64,000 bases of DNA from Vibrio hippocampi (GCF_921292975.1 NZ_CAKLCM010000001.1:62001-126000), one strand, 5' to 3'; shown: positions 1-12,965, numbered from the stretch's first letter. Notes: generated by a model not told the origin, from the sequence alone. Translations and numbers: made by a program.

Positions 1-1365
1 ATCACAGGTCAAGTTGCTAGCTCACACATCGGTACTGATGCCTTCCAGGAGATGGATGTGATTGGTATGTCACTCTCCTGTACTAAACACAGTTACCTTG
101 TGACCGACATCGAAGACCTTGCTCCAACCCTTTCCGAAGCATTTGAAGTTGCAAAAGCAGGCCGTCCAGGTCCAGTTATTGTTGATATTGCAAAAGATGT
201 CCAACTTGCTAATGCTCCGATCGAAGTACTGCCTGCATTTACTGCTCCACCGCACCCTGTCGCTTGTCCTGAGCAACTCGAAACTGCACAGCAAATTCTT
301 GATCAAAGCTCTCGCCCTGTACTTTATGTGGGGGGAGGCGTACAGCTTGCCGATGCAACGGATACCGTTCGAGAGTTTCTACGCATTAACCCGATGCCTT
401 GTGTTAGTACCTTAAAAGGGCTGGGGACGATTGAGAGACATGATCCTCACTATTTAGGTATGTTAGGCATGCACGGCACTAAAGCTGCCAACCTAGTGGT
501 ACAAGAAAGTGACCTTCTCATTGTGGTTGGCGCTCGTTTTGATGACCGCGTGACTGGGAAATTAGACACTTTCGCCCCTCACGCTAAAGTCATCCACATT
601 GATATTGATGCCGCTGAATTCAATAAGCTAAGACGTGCAAACGCGATGCTTCGCGGCGATATCAACGTTATTTTACCGCAGTTGGAATTATCAAAAGATA
701 TCACGCCTTGGGCTCAACACAGTGAAAGCTTACGCTCGGCATTTAAATGGCGCTATGACCATCCTGGTGACCTTATCTTTGCTCCACTGCTGCTTAAGCA
801 ACTTTCTGACATGATGCCTGAGTCATCCATTGTCTCTACCGATGTTGGTCAGCATCAAATGTGGGCGGCGCAACATATTCAACCACGAGCGCCAGAAAAC
901 TTTATTACCTCAGCGGGTCTTGGCACCATGGGCTTTGGTTTACCCGCTGCCATGGGCGCTGCCGTTGGTCGAGAAGGTGACCAATCCATCCTCATTACTG
1001 GTGATGGTTCATTTATGATGAATGTACAGGAGTTGGGCACATTAAAACGTCGCCAAATTCCCGTAAAAATTGTGCTACTCAACAACCAACGTCTTGGTAT
1101 GGTGAGGCAGTGGCAATCCCTCTTCTTTGATGGTCGACATAGTGAAACCATTCTTGATGACAACCCTGACTTTGTCATGCTAGCAAAAGCATTTGATATC
1201 CCAGGTAAAACCATCACAAAAAAAGAAGAAGTGGAACCAGCATTACAAGAGATGTTAGAGAGCAAAACCTCTTACCTACTCCATGTGCTTATTGATGAAG
1301 AAGAAAACGTTTGGCCATTGGTACCACCAGGTGCCTCAAACAGTGACATGTTGGAGAATACCTAA
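1..1365 (+). CDS. ilvG: Acetolactate synthase II large subunit (5' truncated by window)
   Basis: Catalytic subunit of acetohydroxyacid synthase, which condenses pyruvate with pyruvate or 2-oxobutyrate in the first common step of valine and isoleucine synthesis. The reading frame is open from base 1, so the gene begins upstream; 454 residues are visible of a family length near 550. The middle FAD/Rossmann-like domain and the C-terminal thiamine diphosphate domain are present. The latter shows the [12 protein letters not shown] motif (about residue 325 of the visible part) and the following NN that closes the ThDP/Mg site. The stop codon overlaps the ilvM start by one base (TAATG), which suggests translational coupling with its regulatory subunit. 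Unlike the frameshifted ilvG of E. coli K-12, the visible part is intact. The leader and attenuator, if present, lie outside the window. Confidence 0.96.
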   Translation: MTGQVASSHIGTDAFQEMDVIGMSLSCTKHSYLVTDIEDLAPTLSEAFEVAKAGRPGPVIVDIAKDVQLANAPIEVLPAFTAPPHPVACPEQLETAQQILDQSSRPVLYVGGGVQLADATDTVREFLRINPMPCVSTLKGLGTIERHDPHYLGMLGMHGTKAANLVVQESDLLIVVGARFDDRVTGKLDTFAPHAKVIHIDIDAAEFNKLRRANAMLRGDINVILPQLELSKDITPWAQHSESLRSAFKWRYDHPGDLIFAPLLLKQLSDMMPESSIVSTDVGQHQMWAAQHIQPRAPENFITSAGLGTMGFGLPAAMGAAVGREGDQSILITGDGSFMMNVQELGTLKRRQIPVKIVLLNNQRLGMVRQWQSLFFDGRHSETILDDNPDFVMLAKAFDIPGKTITKKEEVEPALQEMLESKTSYLLHVLIDEEENVWPLVPPGASNSDMLENT

Positions 1366-1646
1366 TGCAAAGATACCTACTAGACATCAAAGCTGACGAT
1401 AAGCCAGTACTGTTGGAGCGTGTACTGCGTGTCATTCGCCACCGAGGCTTTATCATCAAGCAAGTAGCAGCAACACAAAACCACGAAAGCAAGGTTGCTA
1501 GCGTGGAGATTATCGTCGATAGCGACAGACCGATTACTACATTAATTAATCAGATTGAAAAACTTTGGGACATTCGCACTGTAGAGGTTACTGAACTCAA
1601 GGGCAATGAACTGACCAATCACAACCTCCAAGAACAGAGTGCATAA
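1365..1646 (+). CDS. ilvM: Acetolactate synthase II small (regulatory) subunit
   Basis: A 93-residue ACT-domain protein, slightly longer than the 87-residue E. coli IlvM. It reads as one ACT fold: an N-terminal strand (RYLLDIKADDKPVLLERVLR) followed by a helix and the RGFIIKQVAA strand. In the family it activates the large subunit and sets FAD affinity and feedback response. It starts inside the ilvG stop codon and is followed after 14 bases by ilvE, which has the purine-rich ribosome site AAGGAAGGG. Assignment rests on ACT-domain character plus position between ilvG and ilvE. Confidence 0.93.
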   Translation: MQRYLLDIKADDKPVLLERVLRVIRHRGFIIKQVAATQNHESKVASVEIIVDSDRPITTLINQIEKLWDIRTVEVTELKGNELTNHNLQEQSA

Positions 1647-1660
1647 GGAAGGGATGTTAA

Positions 1661-2608
1661 ATGGCTACAAATACTGCAGATTTTATTTGGTTTAATGGCG
1701 AGATGGTACCTTGGGCTGAGGCAAACGTGCATGTGTTAACGCATGCCATGCACTACGGCACATCGGTATTTGAAGGAGTTCGCTGCTATAACACTCCTAA
1801 AGGTCCCGCTATTTTCCGCCATCCAGAGCATGCTAAGCGCCTAAAAGATTCCGCAAAAATTTATCGCTTCCCTATTCCGTATACGGAAGAAGAGATCATG
1901 GAAGCCACTCGCGAAACTTTGCGTCAAAATAAACTGGAGTCCGCTTACATTCGTCCGCTTGGTTTTGTGGGTAACGTTGGTTTGGGTGTCTGCCCTCCTG
2001 TTGGCTCAGAGATGGAGCTTATCATCGCCGCTTTCCCTTGGGGTTCTTATCTGGGTGAAGAAGCGCTAGCCAATGGCGTTGATGCCATGATTTCTAGCTG
2101 GAACCGCGCTGCGCCGAATACCATCCCTACCGCGGCTAAAGCCGGTGGTAACTACCTTTCTTCGCTACTTGTTGGCGGTGAAGCAAGACGCCATGGTTAC
2201 GCCGAAGGTATCGCTTTGAGCGTTGATGGTTATCTCTCTGAAGGTGCTGGTGAAAACATCTTTGTCATTAAAGACGGTGTGATCATCACGCCACCAGCAA
2301 CCAGTGCGATTCTGCCGGGTATTACTCGCGACACGATCATGACGCTCGCTCGTGATATGGGCTACGAAGTGCGCGAAGCGAACATTGCTCGTGAAGCTCT
2401 CTATCTTGCCGATGAAGTCTTTATGACAGGCACTGCTGCGGAAATTGTTCCAGTGAGAACGGTCGATCAAATCGAAGTTGGCGAAGGCAAACGAGGTCCA
2501 ATTACACAAGTCATGCAAGATGCCTACTTTGGTCTATTTAATGGCACCACTGAAGATAAGTGGGGTTGGTTAGACTACGTATACCCTGAACAAGCGCCGG
2601 CAAAATAA
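1661..2608 (+). CDS. ilvE: Branched-chain amino acid aminotransferase
   Basis: PLP enzyme (fold type IV) that transaminates the 2-oxo acids of valine, isoleucine and leucine with glutamate, the last step of the pathway. It is 315 residues, close to the 309 of E. coli IlvE. The N-terminus has the family pattern WFNGEMVPW and HAMHYGTSVFEGVR. The PLP lysine lies in TAAKAGGNYLSS near residue 160, and the phosphate-binding GTAAEIVPVR lies near residue 255. It sits between ilvM and ilvD with short gaps (14 and 12 bases), so one polycistronic message is likely. Confidence 0.96.
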   Translation: MATNTADFIWFNGEMVPWAEANVHVLTHAMHYGTSVFEGVRCYNTPKGPAIFRHPEHAKRLKDSAKIYRFPIPYTEEEIMEATRETLRQNKLESAYIRPLGFVGNVGLGVCPPVGSEMELIIAAFPWGSYLGEEALANGVDAMISSWNRAAPNTIPTAAKAGGNYLSSLLVGGEARRHGYAEGIALSVDGYLSEGAGENIFVIKDGVIITPPATSAILPGITRDTIMTLARDMGYEVREANIAREALYLADEVFMTGTAAEIVPVRTVDQIEVGEGKRGPITQVMQDAYFGLFNGTTEDKWGWLDYVYPEQAPAK

Positions 2609-2620
2609 GGAAATAACACA

Positions 2621-4462
2621 ATGCCTAAATATAGATCAGCAACCACAACACACGGTCGTAATATGGCAGGTGCACGCGCTCTATGGCGCGCAACTGGCGT
2701 AAAAGATGAAGACTTCGGCAAGCCTATTATTGCGGTTGTAAACTCATTCACTCAATTTGTTCCGGGTCACGTTCATCTGAAAGATCTCGGACAACTCGTT
2801 GCGTCTGAGATTGAGCAAGCCGGCGGTATTGCTAAAGAATTCAACACCATTGCTGTCGATGACGGTATCGCGATGGGTCACGGAGGAATGCTTTACTCGC
2901 TTCCATCTCGTGAACTGATTGCCGATTCAGTCGAGTATATGGTCAATGCCCACTGTGCCGATGCCATGGTTTGTATCTCAAACTGCGATAAGATCACCCC
3001 AGGGATGCTAATGGCGTCGATGCGCCTTAATATTCCGGTGATCTTTGTCTCCGGCGGTCCAATGGAAGCGGGTAAAACCAAACTTTCTGATCAGATCATC
3101 AAACTTGATCTGGTTGATGCCATGATCCAAGGCGCCGATCCTAGCGTTTCCGATGAGCAAAGTGAACAAATTGAGCGTTCTGCTTGCCCTACTTGTGGTT
3201 CTTGCTCCGGCATGTTTACCGCTAACTCAATGAACTGTCTGACAGAGGCACTCGGTCTTTCTCAACCTGGTAATGGTTCGCTACTCGCCACACACGCCGA
3301 TCGCGAAGTACTGTTTAAAAATGCCGGTAAGCGCGTGGTTGAACTGACCAAGCGTTACTATGAGCAAGATGACGAGTCGGCTCTACCTCGTAACATTGCA
3401 ACAAAACAGGCATTTGAGAACGCCATGGCGCTCGATATCGCGATGGGCGGTTCAACTAATACTGTTCTGCACCTTATCGCCGCGGCTCAAGAGGGCAACA
3501 TTGATTTTGATATGCAAGATATCGATCAGATGTCTCGTAGAGTGCCAAACCTATGTAAGGTTGCGCCATCAACGCAGAAATATCACATGGAAGATGTGCA
3601 CCGCGCAGGCGGGGTTATTGGTATCCTTGGTGAACTGGATCGTGCGGGTCTACTTAACAACCAAACAAAGACTGTGCTTGGTTTAACAATGGAAGAACAG
3701 TTAGCTCAGTACGACATCAAGCTAACCGATTCTGAAGAGGTAAAACGTTTCTACCGTGCAGGTCCTGCGGGTATTCGTACCACGCAAGCATTTTCTCAAG
3801 ACTGCCGCTGGGACACCCTTGATGATGACCGTGAAAATGGCTGTATCCGCACCAAGGATAATGCCTATAGCCAAGATGGTGGTCTAGCGGTACTTTCTGG
3901 CAATATCGCACTGGATGGTTGTATTGTTAAGACTGCGGGTGTTGATGAGAGCATTCTTGTATTTAAAGGTCCTGCGGTTGTCTTTGAGAGCCAAGAAGAT
4001 GCGGTTGAAGGTATCTTGGGTGGCAAAGTAAAAGCAGGTGATGTCGTTATTATTCGCTACGAAGGTCCAAAAGGCGGTCCGGGCATGCAAGAGATGCTGT
4101 ACCCAACCACTTACCTTAAATCTATGGGCTTGGGCAAAGAATGCGCCTTGCTAACAGATGGTCGCTTCTCAGGCGGCACATCGGGTTTATCCATTGGTCA
4201 CGCCTCTCCAGAAGCAGCAAATGGCGGTACTATTGGTTTAGTAAAAGATGGCGATACCATTAGCATCGACATTCCATCAAGAAGCATCACGCTAGAGGTT
4301 GCTGAAGCGGAACTGGCGCAACGTCGTGAACAACAAGACAAGCTAGGTTGGAAACCGCTACAACGTGAACGTACCGTTTCTCTTGCGCTTAAAGCCTACG
4401 CTAGCATGGCAACCAGTGCAGACAAAGGTGCGGTACGCGATAAAAGTAAGCTCGAGGGATAA
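2621..4462 (+). CDS. ilvD: Dihydroxy-acid dehydratase
   Basis: Iron-sulfur lyase that dehydrates 2,3-dihydroxy acids to the 2-oxo acid precursors of valine and isoleucine. It is 613 residues, a normal IlvD length. Cluster and metal-site cysteines are visible in [12 protein letters not shown] (about residue 118) and [17 protein letters not shown] (about residue 195). The C-terminal swivelling domain shows [12 protein letters not shown] and the [15 protein letters not shown] motif. An AAGGAAATAACAC stretch precedes the ATG. ilvA starts two bases after its stop, so the two are almost certainly cotranslated. Confidence 0.97.
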   Translation: MPKYRSATTTHGRNMAGARALWRATGVKDEDFGKPIIAVVNSFTQFVPGHVHLKDLGQLVASEIEQAGGIAKEFNTIAVDDGIAMGHGGMLYSLPSRELIADSVEYMVNAHCADAMVCISNCDKITPGMLMASMRLNIPVIFVSGGPMEAGKTKLSDQIIKLDLVDAMIQGADPSVSDEQSEQIERSACPTCGSCSGMFTANSMNCLTEALGLSQPGNGSLLATHADREVLFKNAGKRVVELTKRYYEQDDESALPRNIATKQAFENAMALDIAMGGSTNTVLHLIAAAQEGNIDFDMQDIDQMSRRVPNLCKVAPSTQKYHMEDVHRAGGVIGILGELDRAGLLNNQTKTVLGLTMEEQLAQYDIKLTDSEEVKRFYRAGPAGIRTTQAFSQDCRWDTLDDDRENGCIRTKDNAYSQDGGLAVLSGNIALDGCIVKTAGVDESILVFKGPAVVFESQEDAVEGILGGKVKAGDVVIIRYEGPKGGPGMQEMLYPTTYLKSMGLGKECALLTDGRFSGGTSGLSIGHASPEAANGGTIGLVKDGDTISIDIPSRSITLEVAEAELAQRREQQDKLGWKPLQRERTVSLALKAYASMATSADKGAVRDKSKLEG

Positions 4463-4464
4463 CG

Positions 4465-6000
4465 ATGAGTGACAACAGTTATCCCACCACTGGCGCAGAC
4501 TATCTGCGCCAAATATTGCGCGCTCCCGTTTATGAAGTAGCGACGGTAACACCGCTACAGGACATGCCGCGCCTATCTGAAAGAACGGGTAACACCGTTC
4601 AATTAAAGCGTGAAGACAGACAGCCGGTTCATTCATTTAAGTTAAGAGGCGCCTATAACATGGTCGCCAATCTAACCGAAGAACAGAAACAAGCTGGGGT
4701 TATTGCGGCTTCAGCGGGCAACCACGCTCAAGGTATGGCGCTATCTGGTACTAAATTAGGTATCAATACCACTATCGTTATGCCTAAAACCACACCTGAT
4801 ATCAAAGTCGATGCGGTACGTGGGTTTGGCGGTAAAGTGGTATTGCACGGTTCCAACTTTGATGAGGCGAAAGCAGAAGCTGTGCGTCTCTCTGAAGAAC
4901 ATGGATATACCTTTGTTCCTCCTTTCGATCACCCTTTGGTGATTGCAGGTCAAGGGACTATCGGCATGGAGATGATTCAGCAAAATGGTCACCTCAACTA
5001 TATCTTTGTGCCTGTAGGCGGCGGCGGTTTAGCGGCGGGTGTAGCGGTTTTAGTGAAGCAACTTATGCCAGAAATCAAGGTCATTGCGGTCGAGCCTGAA
5101 GATTCGGCCTGCCTTGGTGCAGCATTAGATGCCAATCAGCCCGTGGCTCTGGATCGAGTCAGTATGTTTGCTGACGGTGTAGCCGTTAAGATTATCGGTA
5201 ATGAAACCTTCCGTCTTTGCCAGCAATACATAGATGGTCATATTACGGTCTCTAGCGACGAGATCTGCTCCGCGGTAAAAGATATTTTTGAAGATACACG
5301 AGCGATTGCTGAACCATCAGGTGCTCTCGCCCTCGCTGGTCTGAAAAAATACGCAGATAAGCACAAGCTACAGGGCTGTCAGCTTGGTACGATTCTCTCG
5401 GGTGCCAACACTAACTTCCACGGTCTACGCTACGTCTCTGAGCGCTGTGAGTTAGGTGAAAAACGCGAAGGGTTATTAGCGGTTACCATTCCTGAAAGGC
5501 AAGGGGCATTCTTCGAGTTCTGCAATATTATCGGTGGTCGAGCGGTAACAGAGTTTAACTATCGCTATAACGATGACAAACTGGCGAATATCTTTGTTGG
5601 TGTTAGGCTTTCTGGCGCTCAAGAGGAACTCGATAGCATCATCAAAGACCTTCGTACCGGCGGATATCCCGTTGTTGACTTATCCGATGATGAAATGGCA
5701 AAACTGCACGTGCGCTACATGATTGGCGGTAAACCAGCAAAGCCTCTTACAGAGCGCTTATATAGCTTTGAGTTTCCAGAATACCCTGGCGCTTTGCTTA
5801 AATTCTTGAGTACCTTAGGCACCCACTGGAATATCAGCTTATTCAACTATCGAAACCAAGGCGCAGACTATGGTCGTGTGCTGTGTGGGTTTGAACTTGA
5901 TGATGGTGACTTATCTCAGTTTTCTGCTCACTTAAGGGAGTTAGGTTATCAATGTAAAGATGAAACCGATAACCCCTCTTACAAGTTTTTCCTATCATAA
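4465..6000 (+). CDS. ilvA: Threonine ammonia-lyase, biosynthetic
   Basis: PLP enzyme that deaminates threonine to 2-oxobutyrate, committing carbon to isoleucine; in the family it is feedback inhibited by isoleucine. It is 511 residues, like E. coli IlvA (514). PLP lysine 59 lies in HSFKLRGAYNM, the asparagine loop is SAGNHAQGMA and the phosphate cradle is VGGGGLAAG. The C-terminal third holds two tandem ACT-like regulatory domains (from about residues 335 and 430; both begin with a PE-G pattern), which separates it from the short catabolic TdcB type. It is the last gene of ilvGMEDA, immediately followed by a strong terminator. Confidence 0.97.
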   Translation: MSDNSYPTTGADYLRQILRAPVYEVATVTPLQDMPRLSERTGNTVQLKREDRQPVHSFKLRGAYNMVANLTEEQKQAGVIAASAGNHAQGMALSGTKLGINTTIVMPKTTPDIKVDAVRGFGGKVVLHGSNFDEAKAEAVRLSEEHGYTFVPPFDHPLVIAGQGTIGMEMIQQNGHLNYIFVPVGGGGLAAGVAVLVKQLMPEIKVIAVEPEDSACLGAALDANQPVALDRVSMFADGVAVKIIGNETFRLCQQYIDGHITVSSDEICSAVKDIFEDTRAIAEPSGALALAGLKKYADKHKLQGCQLGTILSGANTNFHGLRYVSERCELGEKREGLLAVTIPERQGAFFEFCNIIGGRAVTEFNYRYNDDKLANIFVGVRLSGAQEELDSIIKDLRTGGYPVVDLSDDEMAKLHVRYMIGGKPAKPLTERLYSFEFPEYPGALLKFLSTLGTHWNISLFNYRNQGADYGRVLCGFELDDGDLSQFSAHLRELGYQCKDETDNPSYKFFLS

Positions 6001-6036
6001 AAAAGCCCCCACCGTTGATACTGTGGGGGCTTTTTT
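6001..6036. terminator. Bidirectional intrinsic terminator, ilvA / glmU
   Basis: A 12-bp perfect stem (AAAAGCCCCCAC at 6001-6012 with GTGGGGGCTTTT at 6023-6034) is followed by T residues, and its complementary strand also ends in T. It lies between the convergent ilvA and glmU genes and can end both transcripts. Confidence 0.93.
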
Positions 6037-6050
6037 AATGTATTCAGTCG

Positions 6051-7424
6051 TTATTGTTTCTTAGTTGGGCGCTTCCAATCAGCAACAACACGCTCTTTAG
6101 CGCGAGTAATGACTAGAGCATTATCCGCCACATCTCGCGTCACTGTTGTACCTGCCCCCACGGTTGCACCATCAGCAATAGTCACCGGCGCAATAAGTTG
6201 ACTATCCGATCCAACAAAAACATCATCGCCAATGATGGTTTTAAATTTATTGGCGCCATCGTAGTTGCAAGTAATCGTACCTGCACCAATGTTAGTACGT
6301 TTGCCAATTTCAGCATCACCGAGGTAGGTTAGATGGTTCGCTTTTGACCCTTCACCTAAACGAGCATTTTTAACTTCGACAAAGTTGCCCACATGGGAGT
6401 CATTACGTAAGTCAGCGCCAGGACGTAAACGAGTAAATGGTCCAACAGTACAGGCTTCACCAACTGTTGCGCCTTCTATAACGCTATAAGGTCGAACCAA
6501 GGTATTATCGTCAATTTCACAGTCTTTCAGCACGCTGCCGGCACCAATTTCGACATTATCACCTAGAGTAACACTGCCCTCGATAACAACGTTGACATCA
6601 ATCTCAACATCTTTACCGCATTGCAAGCAACCCCTCAAGTCAAAACGGTTTGGATCTCGAAGCATTACCCCCTGAGCCAGCAGTTTCTCTGCTTGTGCTA
6701 ACTGGAAAGCGCGCTCAAGTTTGGCTAATTGCACGCGGTCATTCACACCTTCAACCTCAATTGGGCTATCTGGATGCACCGCTTCAATACGACGCCCGTC
6801 ATTATGAGCCGCAGCAATTACATCGGTCAGGTAGTATTCACCTTGAGCATTGTCATTACTTAGACCTGATAACCAACGACGAAGATCTCCACCCGTTGCA
6901 ACCATCACACCGGTGTTAATTTCTTTGATCGCTTTTTGCGCTTCACTGGCGTCTTTCTGCTCGACAATCGCCACAACCGCATCGTTCTCTCGTACGATAC
7001 GTCCGTAACCTGTAGGGTTATCTAGAACAACCGTTAGTAGACCAATGCCGCCCTCAGGTTGAGCATCAAGCAAACGTTCAATGGTCTGCTCGGAAATCAG
7101 TGGTACATCCCCATACAGAACCAACACTTTTTCATCATCTGCAAATTGGTCAGACGCCTGATCAACCGCGTGGCCTGTGCCGAGTTGCTCAGCTTGGAGA
7201 ACCCAATTGACTTTCTCTTGCTCAAGCGTTGCCTGCATCAAATCTCCACCGTGACCGTAAACCAGATGAAGATTTTGTGCCCCTAAGCTTTCACAGGTAT
7301 CGATGACATGTTTCACCATCGGTTTACCCGCTAATGTATGAAGTACTTTTGGGGTATTGGAATACATGCGGGTGCCTTTACCCGCAGCAAGAATCACTGC
7401 ACTAAATTTCATGAGATTAACCAT
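6051..7424 (-). CDS. glmU: Bifunctional GlcNAc-1-P uridyltransferase / GlcN-1-P acetyltransferase
   Basis: Makes UDP-GlcNAc, the precursor of peptidoglycan and lipopolysaccharide, in the cytoplasm. The N-terminal half is a nucleotidyltransferase with LAAGKGTRM near residue 13 and LYGDVPL near residue 105. The C-terminal half is a left-handed beta helix of hexapeptide repeats carrying the acetyltransferase ([10 protein letters not shown] and [13 protein letters not shown]). The 457 residues match the family (456 in E. coli). The start at 7424 gives a short MVNL extension like the E. coli N-terminus; an alternative ATG at 7412 gives [11 protein letters not shown], and neither has a convincing ribosome site. 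It lies downstream of atpC as in E. coli and V. cholerae, but a terminator separates them. Confidence 0.96.
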   Translation of the reverse strand: MVNLMKFSAVILAAGKGTRMYSNTPKVLHTLAGKPMVKHVIDTCESLGAQNLHLVYGHGGDLMQATLEQEKVNWVLQAEQLGTGHAVDQASDQFADDEKVLVLYGDVPLISEQTIERLLDAQPEGGIGLLTVVLDNPTGYGRIVRENDAVVAIVEQKDASEAQKAIKEINTGVMVATGGDLRRWLSGLSNDNAQGEYYLTDVIAAAHNDGRRIEAVHPDSPIEVEGVNDRVQLAKLERAFQLAQAEKLLAQGVMLRDPNRFDLRGCLQCGKDVEIDVNVVIEGSVTLGDNVEIGAGSVLKDCEIDDNTLVRPYSVIEGATVGEACTVGPFTRLRPGADLRNDSHVGNFVEVKNARLGEGSKANHLTYLGDAEIGKRTNIGAGTITCNYDGANKFKTIIGDDVFVGSDSQLIAPVTIADGATVGAGTTVTRDVADNALVITRAKERVVADWKRPTKKQ

Positions 7425-7508
7425 CTACTTGTTTTGATTTGCTGTCTGACGAGTTACAACATGTGAAATAGAATATTTTCACATCCTTTAATGTGCATAT
7501 TATTACAG

Positions 7509-7534
7509 AAAAGGCGACCCTTAGGTCGCCTTTT
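7509..7534 (-). terminator. Intrinsic terminator after atpC
   Basis: An 11-bp perfect stem (AAAAGGCGACC / GGTCGCCTTTT) with a 4-base loop lies 29 bases past the atpC stop. On the minus strand the hairpin ends in TTTT then CTG, so termination may be partial, allowing some readthrough into glmU. Confidence 0.82.
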
Positions 7535-7562
7535 ATCGCAGTCAATCACGCTTTATGCGAAA

Positions 7563-7985
7563 TTAACGACGTTTTTTTGTCAGCTCAATTACTCGTAGCT
7601 GAGCAATGGCTTTAGCCAGTTCACTGGCCGCTTGCGCGAAGTCCATGTCGCCATGCTGATTCTGAATATTCTCCTCAGCTTTGCGTTTGGCTTCTTCTGC
7701 CTTAGCTGCGTCAAGCTCTTCACCACGAATCGCGGTATCAGCCAGCACAGTCGCTGTGCCAGGCTGAACTTCGACAATACCACCAGAGACATAAATGAAC
7801 TCTTCGTGGCCGTGCTGTTTAACGATACGCACCATACCAGGCTTAATAGCGGTCAGCAGCGGTGTATGACCATGGAAAATACCAAGCTCACCTTCGCTAC
7901 CGGTCACCTGAAACGTCTCAACACGACCTGAGAAAAGCTTTTTCTCAGCGCTTACCACGTCTAGGTGAAAGGTTATTGCTGCCAT
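7563..7985 (-). CDS. atpC: ATP synthase F1 subunit epsilon
   Basis: Central-stalk subunit that couples rotation to catalysis and can inhibit ATP hydrolysis. It is 140 residues (139 in E. coli). The N-terminal beta-sandwich ([17 protein letters not shown], later [19 protein letters not shown]) is followed by a C-terminal helical hairpin rich in A, E and K. It is the last gene of the ATP synthase operon, 18 bases after atpD, with a purine-rich site (AAATAGGAGGCGAT) just ahead of the ATG that shows a very good AGGAGG ribosome site. Confidence 0.96.
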   Translation of the reverse strand: MAAITFHLDVVSAEKKLFSGRVETFQVTGSEGELGIFHGHTPLLTAIKPGMVRIVKQHGHEEFIYVSGGIVEVQPGTATVLADTAIRGEELDAAKAEEAKRKAEENIQNQHGDMDFAQAASELAKAIAQLRVIELTKKRR

Positions 7986-8003
7986 ATCGCCTCCTATTTA
8001 GCC

Positions 8004-9422
<1,419 letters not shown>

Positions 9423-9442
9423 CTATTTCGTTTTACCTAAGC

Positions 9443-10309
9443 TTAAACCGCAGCTGCGCCGCTCACGATTTCCGTTAGTTCTTGTGTAATCGCCGCTTGT
9501 CGCGCCTTGTTATACACAAGCTCTAAATCGTCAATCAAGTTCGTCGCGTTATCTGTTGCCGCCTTCATCGCAATCATTCGAGCCGCTTGCTCACAAGCAA
9601 GGTTTTCAACCACGCCCTGATACACTTGTGATTCGATATAACGAAGCAATAGTGCATCTAATAGTGGTTTTGGCTCTGGCTCATAAATGTAGCCCCATGA
9701 ATGCTCACGCTGCATTTCTTCGCTGTCAGATTTAGGCAGAGGTAGCAATTGATCGATCGTTGGTTCCTGAACCATAGTGTTCACAAAGTGGTTATACACT
9801 ACGTACAGGCGATCCAATTCGCCTTCGTCATATTTCTTCAGCATTACGCCAACCGTACCGATCAGGTCTTCTAGACTTGGCTCATCACCAAGACCCGACA
9901 CCTGTGCCGCTACTTTAGCACCGCTATTGTTAAAGAAAGCCGTTGCTTTTGAGCCAATCACTGCCAGCTCAACTTCTGCGCCCTTCTCTTTCCAATCTTT
10001 CATCTCTAAAACGGATTTTTTGAACAAGTTAATGTTCAAGCCACCACAGAGACCACGGTCTGTCGAAATAATAACGTAACCAACACGCTTGGCTTCGCGC
10101 TCTTCTAGGTACGGATGTTGGTACTCTAGGTTTGCGCTTGCCAAATGACCGATCACTTTACGCATAGTTTCCGCGTATGGACGAGAAGCTTCACGTGCAT
10201 CTTGACTACGACGCATTTTTGAAGCTGCTACCATTTCCATCGCTTTCGTAATTTTTTGAGTGCTTTTAACACTACCAATTTTATTACGTATATCTTTTGC
10301 GCCGGCCAT
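9443..10309 (-). CDS. atpG: ATP synthase F1 subunit gamma
   Basis: Rotor shaft of F1. It is 288 residues (287 in E. coli). The N-terminal helix begins [32 protein letters not shown] and the C-terminal helix contains [14 protein letters not shown] and [11 protein letters not shown]; these two form the coiled coil inside the alpha3beta3 hexamer. The conserved [11 protein letters not shown] strand lies near residue 83. It lies between atpA and atpD, each gap about 35-40 bases. (Motif quotations here are kept short; the first helix spans about residues 3 to 35.). Confidence 0.97.
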   Translation of the reverse strand: MAGAKDIRNKIGSVKSTQKITKAMEMVAASKMRRSQDAREASRPYAETMRKVIGHLASANLEYQHPYLEEREAKRVGYVIISTDRGLCGGLNINLFKKSVLEMKDWKEKGAEVELAVIGSKATAFFNNSGAKVAAQVSGLGDEPSLEDLIGTVGVMLKKYDEGELDRLYVVYNHFVNTMVQEPTIDQLLPLPKSDSEEMQREHSWGYIYEPEPKPLLDALLLRYIESQVYQGVVENLACEQAARMIAMKAATDNATNLIDDLELVYNKARQAAITQELTEIVSGAAAV

Positions 10310-10350
10310 CGTTACTCTCCATAAGTGGTGACCATAAGGTCACCCACCAA

Positions 10351-11892
10351 TTACCAAGTCTGAGTTGCTTTGAAATCGTCGGTCAGTGTCTTAAGCTGAG
10401 CTTCGATATCGTCGTTGTAAGCACCCGTTGCGTTGATCTCTTTTGCAAGATCAGCATATTGACTATGAGCATACGATAGTAGAGACGCTTCAAAATCTAG
10501 AATCTTGTTGATTTCAACATCATCTAGATAGCCGCGCTCAACAGCAAAGATCACTAGCGCTTGGTCAAATACAGACATAGGAGCATATTGTTTCTGCTTC
10601 ATCAGTTCTGTTACTTTTTGACCGTGGCTAAGCTGACGCTTAGTTGCTTCATCAAGATCAGATGAGAACTGTGCGAATGCCGCTAGTTCACGGTAAGCCG
10701 CTAGTGCAGTACGAATACCACCGGATAGCTTCTTAATGATCTTAGTCTGTGCTGCACCACCTACACGAGAAACTGAGATACCTGGGTCAACGGCTGGGCG
10801 AACACCCGCGTTGAAGGCTTCAGATTGTAGGAAGATCTGACCATCGGTAATCGAGATTACGTTCGTCGGTACGAATGCAGATACGTCACCCGCTTGAGTT
10901 TCAATGATAGGTAGCGCAGTCAAAGAACCGGTTTTACCTTTCACTTCACCATTAGTGAAACGCTCTACATACTCTTCGTTTACACGAGCAGCACGCTCAA
11001 GTAGACGTGAGTGTAAGTAGAATACGTCACCTGGGAATGCCTCACGGCCTGGTGGACGTTTTAGAAGTAGAGAGATCTGACGGTAAGCTACCGCTTGCTT
11101 AGATAGATCATCATAAACAATCAGAGCGTCTTCACCGCGGTCACGGAAGTACTCACCCATTGCACAACCCGCATAAGGCGCTAGGTATTGTAGTGCAGCA
11201 GATTCAGATGCAGAGGCAACCACAACGATAGTGTTTGCTAGTGCACCGTGTTCTTCCAGTTTACGCACAACGTTTGCGATAGTAGAAGCCTTCTGGCCAA
11301 TCGCTACGTAGATAGAGAAGATACCAGAATCTTTCTGGTTGATGATTGCATCAATCGCCATCGCGGTTTTACCGATCTGACGGTCACCGATGATAAGTTC
11401 ACGCTGACCACGACCGATTGGGATCATTGAGTCAACAGACTTATAACCCGTTTGTACTGGCTGATCGACCGATTTACGATCGATTACACCAGGTGCAATC
11501 ACTTCTACTGGTGAAGTAAGCTTAGCTTCAATTGGACCTTTACCATCAATTGGCTCACCCAGTGTGTTAACAACACGACCAAGCATTTCTGGACCAACTG
11601 GTACCTCAAGAATACGACCAGTACCTGTTACTTTCATGCCTTCCTTAAGGTCAGCATATGGGCCCATTACAACCGCACCAACCGAGTCACGCTCAAGGTT
11701 AAGTGCTAGTGCATAGTGGCCACCCGGTAATTCAATCATTTCACCTTGCATCACGTCCGCTAGGCCGTGAATGCGAATGATACCATCGCTTACCGATACG
11801 ATAGTACCTTCATTACGAGCTTCACTTACAACTTCGAAAGATTCGATACGTTGTTTGATCAGATCGCTAATTTCTGTGGAATTAAGTTGCAT
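10351..11892 (-). CDS. atpA: ATP synthase F1 subunit alpha
   Basis: Regulatory nucleotide-binding subunit of F1. From the start at 11892 (MQLNSTEIS) it is 513 residues, exactly the E. coli length. An upstream in-frame start at 11925 would overlap atpH and add 11 atypical residues. The chosen ATG is preceded by GGGGATTGGAGC, a usable ribosome site. Walker A is GDRQIGKTA near residue 170, and the conserved [20 protein letters not shown] is near 283. It follows atpH by 13 bases. Confidence 0.97.
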   Translation of the reverse strand: MQLNSTEISDLIKQRIESFEVVSEARNEGTIVSVSDGIIRIHGLADVMQGEMIELPGGHYALALNLERDSVGAVVMGPYADLKEGMKVTGTGRILEVPVGPEMLGRVVNTLGEPIDGKGPIEAKLTSPVEVIAPGVIDRKSVDQPVQTGYKSVDSMIPIGRGQRELIIGDRQIGKTAMAIDAIINQKDSGIFSIYVAIGQKASTIANVVRKLEEHGALANTIVVVASASESAALQYLAPYAGCAMGEYFRDRGEDALIVYDDLSKQAVAYRQISLLLKRPPGREAFPGDVFYLHSRLLERAARVNEEYVERFTNGEVKGKTGSLTALPIIETQAGDVSAFVPTNVISITDGQIFLQSEAFNAGVRPAVDPGISVSRVGGAAQTKIIKKLSGGIRTALAAYRELAAFAQFSSDLDEATKRQLSHGQKVTELMKQKQYAPMSVFDQALVIFAVERGYLDDVEINKILDFEASLLSYAHSQYADLAKEINATGAYNDDIEAQLKTLTDDFKATQTW

Positions 11893-11905
11893 GCTCCAAT
11901 CCCCA

Positions 11906-12439
11906 TCAAGACTGTAATGCATCACCCAGGCGGTTCAAACGACCACGCGCTGAGTTATCAATTACAAGATCTCCGGCTCGAATAATAACCCCACCAAGTA
12001 GGGTCTCATCTACACTGCAATTCAGCTTAACTTTGCGTTCTAAACGCTTCTCAAGTTTGTTGCCGATCTCAGTCAGTTGCTCTTGCGTTAGCTCGGTCGC
12101 AGAAATAATATCCACGTCCACTTGTTTCTCATGCTCTTTTTTAAGCATTAAAAACTCAGCCAGTACCGCAGGTAGAGCCACCAAACGACCGTTTTCAGCC
12201 ATCACTTTTACCAAGTTTTGACCAAACTCATCAAACTGTTCACCACCAACAGCAATGAAAACTTCAGCGATTCTATTTGCTGAAACTGAACCTGAAATCA
12301 AGTCCGCCATTTCTGTATTTTTAGTGATTTCAGCGGCAAAAATCAGCATATCAACCCATTGGTCTAATGCATTCTTTTCGACCGCAAAGTCAAATGCTGC
12401 TTTAGCATAGGGGCGTGCAATTGTTGTCAATTCAGACAT
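11906..12439 (-). CDS. atpH: ATP synthase F1 subunit delta
   Basis: Peripheral-stalk cap that ties subunit b to the top of F1. It is 177 residues, identical in length to E. coli AtpH. It starts with the typical [15 protein letters not shown] helix and ends with the conserved [21 protein letters not shown] strand-helix region (about residues 145-170). It lies between atpF and atpA as expected. Confidence 0.96.
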   Translation of the reverse strand: MSELTTIARPYAKAAFDFAVEKNALDQWVDMLIFAAEITKNTEMADLISGSVSANRIAEVFIAVGGEQFDEFGQNLVKVMAENGRLVALPAVLAEFLMLKKEHEKQVDVDIISATELTQEQLTEIGNKLEKRLERKVKLNCSVDETLLGGVIIRAGDLVIDNSARGRLNRLGDALQS

Positions 12440-12456
12440 ATTTATCGCCCCTCGCG

Positions 12457-12927
12457 TTAAAGTTTCGCAGTAATATTGTCGAGAATATCTTTCTGTGCAT
12501 CTTTATCGATACTACGTTCCAGAATCTTCTCAGCACCAGCTAAAGCCAGAGTTGCAACTTGTTTGCGCAGTTCATCGCGGGCACGGTTGCGTTCCGCTTC
12601 AATTTCCGCTTCAGCTTGCGCAAGGATTTTTTGACGTTCAGTCAAAGCTTCCTCACGAGCTTCATCGATAATTTGTGCTTTACGCTTGTTTGCCTGCTCA
12701 ATGACCTCAGTTGCAGTGCGCTTCGCTTCTTTCAGTTGATCAGAAGCGTTGGCTTGCGCTAGATCCAAGTTTTTTGCAGCACGCTCAGCGGCTACAAGGC
12801 CGTCAGCAATTTTCTTCTGACGTTCTTCGATTGCGTTCATTAGTGGTGGCCATACATATTTCATGCAGAACCAGACAAATGCAGCAAACGAGAGTGCTTG
12901 ACCTAGCAGAGTTGCGTTCATATTCAC
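12457..12927 (-). CDS. atpF: ATP synthase Fo subunit b
   Basis: Peripheral stalk of the ATP synthase: one N-terminal membrane helix (about residues 5-26, with [10 protein letters not shown] at its end) followed by a long charged, alanine-rich right-handed coiled coil that dimerises. It is 156 residues as in E. coli. The start is GTG at 12927 ([10 protein letters not shown]), eight bases after a GAGGGG ribosome site; E. coli atpF also uses GTG. An ATG two codons further in is possible. Confidence 0.96.
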   Translation of the reverse strand: MNMNATLLGQALSFAAFVWFCMKYVWPPLMNAIEERQKKIADGLVAAERAAKNLDLAQANASDQLKEAKRTATEVIEQANKRKAQIIDEAREEALTERQKILAQAEAEIEAERNRARDELRKQVATLALAGAEKILERSIDKDAQKDILDNITAKL

Positions 12928-12965
12928 AACAGCTACCCCTCTAACATTTCATTGATGAGCTAAAA

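Noticed and set aside
7285..7310. TGTTTCAC near 7309 as a parS half-site
   Set aside because: Only one half matches; the right half has no GTGNAACA.
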